Below are positions 26,845 through 33,877 of a DNA stretch of 64,000 nucleotides, piece by piece. This DNA is from an uncultured Roseivirga sp. (GTDB lineage Bacteria > Bacteroidota > Bacteroidia > Cytophagales > Cyclobacteriaceae), in the NCBI GenBank assembly GCA_947493005.1, contig CANLOY010000004.1, forward strand, positions 62,001 to 126,000, given 5' to 3'. The number at the start of each line of letters is the position of its first letter. Positions within the stretch are counted from its first letter, which is position 1. A program made the translations under genes and the position numbers. The notes beneath the pieces were generated by a model. The model was not told the DNA's origin. It was given only the letters and a program-made list of their open reading frames with translations, and did no database searches.

Positions 26845-29154
26845 TCAAACGTTGTTATCACCAGTACTTTCTTCATTTATTATTTTTTCAACTTTATTAA
26901 ATATGATGAATTCATATTTGTCAAATGATTTTTTGATTTCGTTTGCTTTATCCTCATTCTCGTAATAGTCAATAATTGAATTAGGAACGCCAAAATCACT
27001 TGCTATTCTTCCTTTTTCTGTAAACGCATTGTACTCTAGTTTGGTCAATAATCTATCAAGACCACTTACTTCATCAATAGGTTGGTCAGTTTGTTTCGAA
27101 ATGTGAAATTTATACATAACATTAAATACTCCTAGGTATTTGACAACTTGATATTTTAAAGTGTTATATACAAATTCCGAGGTTTCAGAAATAGCTTTGT
27201 CAACAGTTAGTCCTTTGCTTAATTTAAAATTAACCGAACCTCTAAAACCACTTGTTAAGTAGAAATGAACTAAATGTGTTAAAGTCGAGTAATTGCCATT
27301 TTCACCTTTGTATTCAATTAAGAACTTTAGTTTTTGATTTTTAACTACAGACTCTAAAATGTTTAGAATGATTTGAAAGCCATCATACTCGATGTCCATT
27401 TTATAATTGATATACCGGATTAATTTTTTGATGTCTTCTAGTTGAGCTTGGTTTAACGAAACGATTTTATCGTAAATCTTTATTTTGTCTTTTCTACTTA
27501 CTACTTTATATAAATGGAATATTTCATCAGGAATGCCTCTTTCTTGTTGAAGTTGATTAATATCGATTATTTTAGTTTTGTCCTCCTCACTTAAATACTC
27601 TTCTTCAGTATAAAATAAATCAACTTCTTCTTTTGGTGAGTTTATGTCGTAGTTTTTATGTTTTATTCCTTCAGGTTCAGAGTTAATTGCTTCCATAAAG
27701 CTGTTTTTAAGAACAATAACTCTACCATTATAGTGGTATAAAAATCTGCCCGCCCTACCCGCAATGTTTTTCGCATCGAACTTCTTTAGAGGTTTATTGC
27801 CTTTTTTATCATGAAGAACGATTAAATTTTTAGCGGAAGTATTTACTCCTTCTGTGATTGTAGTTGTTGAGAGTAGAACCTTTAGCAAGCCTTTGTTAAA
27901 TAGTGAAACTGTCTCTTTTTGAATGTATTTAGGTACAAGTCCGTGATGTATTCCAATTCCTTTTTTTAATGCACTTATCAAAGTCCATTCATTGTTGAAA
28001 TTATCCGATATATGGCTTACAAATTCATCATATTCCTTAAAGCTGTGATTAATAAGTAATCCTGAATTTATGATTGTTTTTGCATAGGATTCAACCGAAC
28101 TTCTAGAGTAACAATAGACAATTGTATTTTCATTAAGGTTAAAAATTTGATCTAGAATTTCAATAAGCCTATCATTCTTTGAACTCGTTTTAAAATTCAA
28201 ATCAAAATTGTGGTCAACCGAATAGCTCTTTTTACCCTTTATATCGCTGAAGCTCTTATTTACTATTTCAAGATTATTATAGTCAATTAATTTGATTTTA
28301 TTTTTCTCTAAAAACCTATCAAAAGAACGGTTGTAATTTACGTCTTTAGGCCTTGAGAAATCTATATATGGTCCAGCTAAAAGTGTGTCAACATCCTTTT
28401 TAAGTGAATAAAACACAGCTAACCTATATGCGACATCTCTTTCATTTTCTCTGACTTCTTCGTCAATAATATAATCGTTATCTATTTTATAGACCTCATC
28501 AATAAATGCAAAATTGAAATCTATTTCTTTTTCTCTTTTTTCTATAAATGATAAGTAGCGTTCGGGTGTGTAAATGAATAGATTTTTGTTATCAAAATTT
28601 TCAACCTCGCTTAAAGTATGTATAGAATATTTTTCGACAAAAAAACTGTAACTCTCATCGGAAGTTAACCTTTCAAGATTCTCTGAAAGCAAAGCAATTG
28701 TTGGAAAAATCAGGACTACATTATCATAGTCCATTTGTTTGATTATTTCGAATACTATGTGAGTCTTTCCAAAAGAAGTACTGGCCGAAAGAAAGTATCT
28801 ATTTAATTGGTTAGGTTCAAAAAGTTCTAGAATCTGCTTTTGATACTTATGTACTTTATTGCTCTTACTTATATTTAACGTGCTTTCATAAATCACTGCA
28901 GATAGCGTGTTTAAGTCGAAAGAATTTAGAGTGATATCCTGTCCAAACTTTTCTAACAAGTCATAGAAGTGGGGAATTCCAATAACACCAGAAATGTATT
29001 TCAAGAAATTTAAGTCAGCTTCAAATAAATCTTCTTGTTTGATTTTATCAAAATAGTCACAAACTACTTTGATAAGTTCATGGCTCTGAAGCTTATCATT
29101 TCGATAAGCATTAAGAGCTTTAATTAGATTAGTGGCTTCTTCAATTCTATCCAT
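26845..29154 (-). CDS. hamB: Hachiman system helicase HamB
   Basis: A 769-residue superfamily 2 helicase of the Ski2-like kind. Motifs in order: Walker A A-S-T-S-F-G-K-T (124-131), P-T-I-A (151-154), T-P-E-R-Y-L (196-201), D-E-V-Y box (219-222), G-I-H-H-G (401-405), T-T-T-I-T-E-G-V-N (430-438), A-G-R-A-G-R (465-470). The C-terminal 250 residues are helical with no known name. It is the second gene after hamA, overlapping it by 31 bases, the layout of two-gene Hachiman antiphage systems, in which HamB surveys and unwinds DNA and controls the HamA nuclease. Visibly AT-rich compared with neighbours, as expected of a transferred defence gene. Confidence 0.88.
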   Translation of the reverse strand: MDRIEEATNLIKALNAYRNDKLQSHELIKVVCDYFDKIKQEDLFEADLNFLKYISGVIGIPHFYDLLEKFGQDITLNSFDLNTLSAVIYESTLNISKSNKVHKYQKQILELFEPNQLNRYFLSASTSFGKTHIVFEIIKQMDYDNVVLIFPTIALLSENLERLTSDESYSFFVEKYSIHTLSEVENFDNKNLFIYTPERYLSFIEKREKEIDFNFAFIDEVYKIDNDYIIDEEVRENERDVAYRLAVFYSLKKDVDTLLAGPYIDFSRPKDVNYNRSFDRFLEKNKIKLIDYNNLEIVNKSFSDIKGKKSYSVDHNFDLNFKTSSKNDRLIEILDQIFNLNENTIVYCYSRSSVESYAKTIINSGLLINHSFKEYDEFVSHISDNFNNEWTLISALKKGIGIHHGLVPKYIQKETVSLFNKGLLKVLLSTTTITEGVNTSAKNLIVLHDKKGNKPLKKFDAKNIAGRAGRFLYHYNGRVIVLKNSFMEAINSEPEGIKHKNYDINSPKEEVDLFYTEEEYLSEEDKTKIIDINQLQQERGIPDEIFHLYKVVSRKDKIKIYDKIVSLNQAQLEDIKKLIRYINYKMDIEYDGFQIILNILESVVKNQKLKFLIEYKGENGNYSTLTHLVHFYLTSGFRGSVNFKLSKGLTVDKAISETSEFVYNTLKYQVVKYLGVFNVMYKFHISKQTDQPIDEVSGLDRLLTKLEYNAFTEKGRIASDFGVPNSIIDYYENEDKANEIKKSFDKYEFIIFNKVEKIINEESTGDNNV

Positions 29155-30020
29155 TCTAATACGCTCTTTTTAACTTTTTTCACATCTTCTACGGGTATAA
29201 ATATGAAGAAAACACTGTATGGTATTGATAAATCATAATCTTCTAGTTTATAATTTTTTTCTATATACTCTGGTATTTTCTTAATACTCTCATCATAACC
29301 TAATTTGCTTTGCTCAAAAAGAATGATAACTGGATATATAAGATTTATTGAATGTTCTTTTAATTTTTCTATGATTTTTATACTTGGATTTTTATCCCAG
29401 TCATCAAGTATGATTTTGATTTTTGAATCTTCTACATTTAAATTTTCTCTATTCTTTCTTATTGCCAAAAGGTTTGTATTTAAATAACCATCAGAAAGAG
29501 AAGATTTGATTTTCTTTAAAACATCATTTACGGCACTTGTATAACTTATATGAAACTTGGTTTCCCCAAACCAAAGTCCAACAGTATCATTTTCCTCAAT
29601 TAAATGATAAGCATCATATCCACGAGCTTCACCTTTAGTTAGTGGATCATAGAAATAACCTTTTGAAATTAATGTGTCAGTTTTAAAAAAAAGCTTCAGA
29701 ATACAATGCAATAGAACTTCTCCAAAGAAACCATATCTCAATTTAGATGCTTCATTATCAGCTTCATTATATCTTACTCTTTCCTGAAAGGCGATTGTGT
29801 GTAAATCTTCTAATTCTCTTTTCGTAAAATCAAATTCGTTAAAAGAGTAATCAATTATCGAATTATAAATGACTTCTACCAAAGCTTGTTCATTTGAAAT
29901 TGAATAACACTTATCGTTTTCGGTTGAAAATATAGTTTTTGGAATAGATTGAGGAGTATTCGGTAAATCATATTTATATATGATAGTGCTCTTAATTAAG
30001 TTATATAATGGTTCTCTCAT
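29124..30020 (-). CDS. hamA: Hachiman system nuclease HamA (DUF1837)
   Basis: A 298-residue DUF1837 protein. The nuclease core of the PD-(D/E)XK type is visible: Glu101 (F-F-G-E-V-L-L-H), Asp136 (A-R-G-Y-D-A-Y-H) and Glu153-x-Lys155 (W-F-G-E-T-K-F). All presumed catalytic residues are present, so it should be active. In studied systems HamA degrades DNA once HamB senses phage activity. It is the first gene of the pair; its 3' end overlaps hamB by 31 bases. Low GC like hamB. The region just upstream carries a 150-base repeat also found upstream of the lipoprotein gene at 30786-31412. Confidence 0.9.
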   Translation of the reverse strand: MREPLYNLIKSTIIYKYDLPNTPQSIPKTIFSTENDKCYSISNEQALVEVIYNSIIDYSFNEFDFTKRELEDLHTIAFQERVRYNEADNEASKLRYGFFGEVLLHCILKLFFKTDTLISKGYFYDPLTKGEARGYDAYHLIEENDTVGLWFGETKFHISYTSAVNDVLKKIKSSLSDGYLNTNLLAIRKNRENLNVEDSKIKIILDDWDKNPSIKIIEKLKEHSINLIYPVIILFEQSKLGYDESIKKIPEYIEKNYKLEDYDLSIPYSVFFIFIPVEDVKKVKKSVLEWIELKKPLI

Positions 30021-30082
30021 TCAGTTTTTGCGGTCTTTTACTTCGGTGGTAACTTTACCCATATACCTATTTCATAGCATTT

Positions 30083-30232
30083 ATATTTTCAATAATTCAC
30101 CAATAATCCGTGCCACCGGCCAATAGGGAAGACTATACTTAGTCTTTTGGTTTTCAGAAAAGCATGTGGAGTATCGAGGGCATTGCGTGTTGTTCTTTTA
30201 TGAAGTAAAGAAGATAATATTATAATCACAAG
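30083..30232. repeat. Duplicated upstream region, copy 1
   Basis: An imperfect direct repeat with 31463-31607. The ends are best kept: TATTTTCAATAATTCAC at the left and the 21-base exact match at 30200-30220 (ATGAAGTAAAGAAGATAATA plus T) at the right. The copy begins 63 bases upstream of hamA. Confidence 0.65.
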
Positions 30233-30287
30233 TGGAAAATATCAAATGGATATTTAGTGTTAGGAGCAGGTGGCGTTGTCAACTTTC

Positions 30288-30713
30288 TTATTCCTCTGAT
30301 CTTGAAGTAACCTTCCAGGTAATGCCAAATTGGTCGGTACAAATACCAAAGTATGCTCCCCAGAATGTCATATTCAATGCCACTTTTATTTCCCCATCTT
30401 CAGCGAGTTCATTAAACAGTCTGTCAGTTTCTTCTTTACTGTCTGCATTAATGATTAGGGAAAAGTTGCTATATTCAATGGACTGATTATATGCTGCTGA
30501 GTTGTCAGCACCCATTAAACAGGTTTCCGTACTAATGGGCAAGGTGGCGTGCATAATTTTTTCATCCGCTTCCTTGAAAAGATGCCTGTGTGCATTGGGC
30601 GCATTTTTATAACGCTCCATATATGTAATCTCTGTACGAAAAACAGCACTATAAAAATTGAAGGCAGCTTCACAATTACCATTAAAATAGATGTATGGAT
30701 TTACTGTGGTCAT
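30288..30713 (-). CDS. PhnB-like VOC protein
   Basis: A 141-residue protein of the PhnB/3-demethylubiquinone-methyltransferase-like VOC type: N-P-Y-I-Y-F-N-G-N-C-E-A-A-F-N-F-Y at the start, M-H-A-T-L-P in the middle, and F-W-G-A-Y-F-G-I-C-T-D-Q-F-G-I-T-W at the end, all characteristic of this subgroup. Such proteins are abundant in Bacteroidota and usually lack an assigned function. Lies upstream of hamA in the same direction but separated by 267 bases containing a repeat, so it is probably not part of the defence operon. Confidence 0.85.
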   Translation of the reverse strand: MTTVNPYIYFNGNCEAAFNFYSAVFRTEITYMERYKNAPNAHRHLFKEADEKIMHATLPISTETCLMGADNSAAYNQSIEYSNFSLIINADSKEETDRLFNELAEDGEIKVALNMTFWGAYFGICTDQFGITWKVTSRSEE

Positions 30714-30785
30714 AAGGAGAGTTTGTAGTGTGACTTTAGTTTTCTGTCGCCATAAGAGTAAGTGTAAAACATATTTTACACAGCG

Positions 30786-31412
30786 TTATAAAGTGTTTTG
30801 TTTTAATTTTTCGATATCTTTTTTTAGTCTTTTAATGTTCTCTTGAATATGCTTTTCGATTTCCGAATAGTGATTAAGTCCATGAGCACTAATTGTATTT
30901 ACTTGCTCTAATGTCTCAGTATCTACTATTCTCAATTCATAACCCCATTTCACTTGATTTCTATTAAACCCTCCATACGGTTTGTCAAATCGAGTCAGGA
31001 TTAGAAAATCAACATCAACTTTTTCAATAATTGGAGGACAGTATTTTTTATCAAACACACCTTGATAGGTAACTCCCATGAGTGTTTTCAGTGGGAAGGG
31101 GGTAACTTTAATATTTTCAAACTTATTCAACTCGTTCTCAACAACAGGATTAAAATTGTAATTATGCATTGCATATTCATATCCATTTGCACACTGAACA
31201 ACAATGATTTCAAGAGTGTCGATACTTTGTGTGCCTTCAGATAAATTTACCTCATTCATAATTTTTGAAGTATCAATCGAGTTAGCCTCAATTTTTTCTT
31301 CTTTTGATTCGATTGAATCCTTTGCCTTCTCTTTTGTTGAATTACAGCTGGTAAAGGCTAAAAGAGAAAGGAACATTAAAGTTTGAAGGCCTTTATGTCT
31401 ATGAATTGTCAT
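30786..31412 (-). CDS. Putative lipoprotein, unknown function
   Basis: About 208 residues. The ATG at 31412 precedes a signal segment with lipobox F-T-S-C; a charged Lys/Glu/Ser-rich linker follows (about residues 25-60), then a compact domain of alternating strands and helices (I-I-V-V-Q-C-A-N-G-Y-E-Y, F-L-I-L-T-R-F, W-G-Y-E-L-R-I-V-D). The tail is a Lys-rich helix. No family recognised. Same strand as the PhnB-like gene, 72 bases upstream of it. Its own upstream region carries copy 2 of the duplicated region. Confidence 0.6.
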   Translation of the reverse strand: MTIHRHKGLQTLMFLSLLAFTSCNSTKEKAKDSIESKEEKIEANSIDTSKIMNEVNLSEGTQSIDTLEIIVVQCANGYEYAMHNYNFNPVVENELNKFENIKVTPFPLKTLMGVTYQGVFDKKYCPPIIEKVDVDFLILTRFDKPYGGFNRNQVKWGYELRIVDTETLEQVNTISAHGLNHYSEIEKHIQENIKRLKKDIEKLKQNTL

Positions 31413-31462
31413 TTTGTTCAAATGGTGTGCAAAGATGTATAACGCTTTCTTTTACAAGTATT

Positions 31463-31607
31463 TTATTTTCAATAATTCACTAATCATTCCTTGTAGCTAA
31501 TTAATAGGTGTGCTATAAGCACCTTTTGTTTATAGGAAAGCTCAGAAATTAAAAGGTATTGCCTGTTGTTCCTTATGAAGTAAAGAAGATAATATAATAA
31601 TGACAAG
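31463..31607. repeat. Duplicated upstream region, copy 2
   Basis: Matches 30083-30232 in the same orientation, with the exact 21-base stretch at 31575-31595. It begins 51 bases upstream of the lipoprotein gene, much as copy 1 lies 63 bases upstream of hamA. Confidence 0.65.
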
Positions 31608-31638
31608 GCCGAAAACCGGAGATTGACTTGTTATAGTA

Positions 31639-31668
31639 GGAGTTTGCTTCACTGTGTTCGCAAAGACG
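31639..31668. repeat. Solo right arm of the inverted-repeat element family
   Basis: GGAGTTTGCTTCACTGTGTT followed by CGCAAAGACG matches the right arm of the elements at 31721-32277 and 17437-17927. No left arm is seen to its left, so it may be a half copy, or pair with a more distant arm. Confidence 0.6.
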
Positions 31669-31720
31669 TGATGAAGATATTTACATAGAGAGGCCTTTAT
31701 GCCCTTCAGCTTAATTAGAA

Positions 31721-31800
31721 CGTCTTTACGAGGAAGAATGACGAAGTAATCTCCAGAAAGACATTGGGCAAGAGATTGCTTCACTGCGTTCGCAATGACG
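31721..31800. repeat. Inverted-repeat element copy A (80 bp)
   Basis: Left arm 31721-31754 (CGTCTTTACGAGGAAG ... GAAGTAATCTCC), short spacer, right arm 31772-31800 (GAGATTGCTTCACTGCGTTC then GCAATGACG). The outer CGTC/GACG and inner TCTCC/GGAGA portions pair. It is followed by a 33-base tail, 31801-31834 (GGACTGGGGAAGGGTGGTTG...), that recurs after copy B. Confidence 0.7.
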
Positions 31801-31953
31801 GGACTGGGGAAGGGTGGTTGTACCGAGACTTAGTGTTAGGTCGTTGGAAGTTAATAACAGGGTTGTTTCATTCCATTTGCAATGACGGGGTGAACGCATT
31901 TGGGTTAGAATTATGGGGTGGATTTGCCTTGTTTCACCTCAAAATAATTAGTA

Positions 31954-32030
31954 CGTCACTGCGAGGAAATATGACGAAGCAGTCTCCAAAGGTCTTGTTA
32001 GGAGATCGCTTCACTGCATTCGCAATGACG
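31954..32030. repeat. Inverted-repeat element copy B (77 bp)
   Basis: Left arm 31954-31987 (CGTCACTGCGAGGAAA ... AGTCTCC), right arm 32001-32030 (GGAGATCGCTTCACTGCATT then CGCAATGACG), and the same tail at 32031-32063 as copy A. Confidence 0.7.
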
Positions 32031-32184
32031 GGACTGGGGAAGTGTGGTTGTACCGAGACTTAGAGGGATGTAATTGGAAAGTTAAGAGCAGGGTTGTTTC
32101 ATTCCATTTGCAATGGCGGGGTGAAGATGTTTACACCCTAATTGTTAGGTGAGATGGTCTTTGTGCCCTTCAGCATTATTAGAA

Positions 32185-32277
32185 CGTCTTTACGAGGAAG
32201 AATGACGAAGTAATCTCCTTTCTGACAGAGAAGAAAAGGTTAGTATTGGAGGTTGCTTCACTGCGTTCGCAAAGACG
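32185..32277. repeat. Inverted-repeat element copy C (93 bp)
   Basis: Left arm 32185-32218 is identical to that of copy A; right arm 32248-32277 (GGAGGTTGCTTCACTGCGTT then CGCAAAGACG). The region before it (about 32118-32184) resembles the lead-ins at 31666-31720 and 17380-17436, so the repeat unit is longer than the arms. The whole 31413-32384 gap holds only such repeats; open frames there are repeat artefacts. Confidence 0.7.
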
Positions 32278-32384
32278 TACTAATCTGGTTTAGTCTAAGG
32301 GGGAGATTAAGACTAGCTGTAATACCATAACTAAATCACTTCCTTTTTTCCATAAAAAACGATTAATCCGTACTTTACCTATTC

Positions 32385-32897
32385 ATGCAAAAGTCAGTCT
32401 GTCAAGAAGAAGTCTATAATACTTTGTACCACAAGCATTTTCAGTCTGTGAGAAACTACGTTTATTACAAATGTGGAGACTTGGATCAGGCACAGGACAT
32501 TGCACAAGAGAGCTTTATCAGGCTATGGAACAAGTGTGCAGAGGTACTTTTCGAAAAAGTAACGGGCTTTGTACATACCGTAGCCAATAGGCTTTTTCTG
32601 GATCAGGTACGTTCTAAAAAAGTGGTACTGAATTTTGAAAAAGATCAGCTGCCTCAACAAAACACGGAAGATCCATTTTATATTCTAAGGACTGAGGAAT
32701 TCAGGGCACAAATAGAACAGGTGATTTCTGACTTACCTGAAGGACAGCGAGAAGTCTTCCTATTAAATAGAGTAGATAAGCATACCTATAAAGAGATTGC
32801 CGAAATGCTGGGTGTGAGTCAAACGGCCATAGAAAAACGAATGACTAAGGCATTGATCAAGCTGAAGTCTAAAATTGAAGAATTTAAAAATATATAA
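32385..32897 (+). CDS. ECF RNA polymerase sigma factor (FecI-like)
   Basis: A 170-residue ECF sigma factor. Region 2 spans about residues 15-80 (Y-Y-K-C-G-D-L-D-Q-A-Q-D-I-A-Q-E-S-F-I-R-L-W) and region 4 about 110-165 (L-P-E-G-Q-R-E-V-F-L-L-N-R-V-D-K-H-T-Y-K-E-I-A). It directs transcription in response to the downstream anti-sigma factor. First gene of a trio (sigma, FecR, TonB receptor) with gaps of 45 and 20 bases, the usual Bacteroidota cell-surface signalling layout. A repeat-packed gap lies upstream. Confidence 0.92.
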   Translation: MQKSVCQEEVYNTLYHKHFQSVRNYVYYKCGDLDQAQDIAQESFIRLWNKCAEVLFEKVTGFVHTVANRLFLDQVRSKKVVLNFEKDQLPQQNTEDPFYILRTEEFRAQIEQVISDLPEGQREVFLLNRVDKHTYKEIAEMLGVSQTAIEKRMTKALIKLKSKIEEFKNI

Positions 32898-32942
32898 GGA
32901 GATGGGGTTGGGTAATGGAATAAACCGCCCGTTAGTTAAATA

Positions 32943-33857
32943 GTGAGCGAACAACTCGAAAATAACGAATTTATTGCCCGGTGGCTGAGCGGAGATCTTT
33001 CTGAAGAAGAAAAGAAGGAGCTGGCTAACAGGAATGACCTGGAAGATTTACAGGCCGTCATAAAAGATATCGACACTTGGTCTTTACCGGCTATAGATAC
33101 TCAACAGAGCCTTAAGGCATTAAAAGGCCAACTACAAAAACCAGAAACCAAGGTGATCAGCCTTTGGCCAAAGGTGTTGCGTTACGCAGCGGCAGTTGCA
33201 CTGATTGCAACTTGTTGGTTTGTATTTGACTATGCCCAAAACGCTGGAACTGTTTCTTTGAAAACCAGTCTTGCAGAAACGCTTACTCACCAATTACCTG
33301 ATGGATCAGAAATTATTTTAGGTGCACAATCAAGTGTAGACTATTCTAAAAAAACCTGGGATAAGGAACGCACACTAAACCTTCAGGGTCAGGCTTTCTT
33401 TGATGTAGAAAAGGGAGCATCGTTTATTGTTGAAACAGCACTAGGCAATGTGAAAGTACTGGGGACAGAATTTGACGTGCAAACAATCGGTGACCTCTTA
33501 AAAGTAAATTGTTTCGAAGGGAGTGTTCAGGTTTCTTCGGGAACTGTCAGCGAAATACTTAAACCCGGACAGGGAGTTTTAATTGAAGGTAATAACCTTG
33601 AAAGAGTAGTGTCCGACAAGACTTCTCCGGACTGGACAGGCACCATTAGTATTTATGAAGGTGCTGCATTATCGCTAGTAGCAGCCGATTTAAAGCGGTA
33701 TTATGATGTTGAACTGAGTCTTCCTGCCGCAATTGTCAATCAGTCTTTCAGCGGTAGCTTTGCCCATGATAATCTGGAGGCTGCACTGAGTTCGATCTTT
33801 TCCCCACTGGAAATAGCATATGAGTTGAGGAATGGAAGAACAGTTGTTTTTAAATAA
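32943..33857 (+). CDS. FecR-type anti-sigma factor
   Basis: A 304-residue inner-membrane protein starting at GTG. The N-terminal 70 residues are cytosolic (F-I-A-R-W-L-S-G-D-L-S-E-E-E), a single membrane helix follows (about 78-98), then the periplasmic FecR domain (about 105-200; T-H-Q-L-P-D-G-S-E-I-I-L and V-L-G-T-E-F-D-V) and a C-terminal DUF4974/STN-like domain (about 235-304). It holds the ECF sigma factor until the TonB receptor's STN domain signals ligand binding. The order and closeness of the three genes support that. Confidence 0.92.
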   Translation: MSEQLENNEFIARWLSGDLSEEEKKELANRNDLEDLQAVIKDIDTWSLPAIDTQQSLKALKGQLQKPETKVISLWPKVLRYAAAVALIATCWFVFDYAQNAGTVSLKTSLAETLTHQLPDGSEIILGAQSSVDYSKKTWDKERTLNLQGQAFFDVEKGASFIVETALGNVKVLGTEFDVQTIGDLLKVNCFEGSVQVSSGTVSEILKPGQGVLIEGNNLERVVSDKTSPDWTGTISIYEGAALSLVAADLKRYYDVELSLPAAIVNQSFSGSFAHDNLEAALSSIFSPLEIAYELRNGRTVVFK

Positions 33858-33877
33858 AAGCTGCTTCATCTTTAAGT

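Noticed and set aside
30288-31412. PhnB-like and lipoprotein genes considered as extra parts of the Hachiman system
   Set aside because: They are separated from hamA by 267 bases with a repeat, and neither matches a known defence component; Hachiman needs only two genes.
31764-32063. Open frame of 99 codons in the repeat-rich gap
   Set aside because: It runs through two copies of the inverted-repeat element and the 33-base tail; the protein is a translation of repeats, with no homology-like features.
31639-32277. Possible CRISPR array because of regularly recurring units
   Set aside because: Units are inverted-repeat pairs of 77-93 bases at uneven distances, with similar rather than unique sequences between them, and no cas genes are near.
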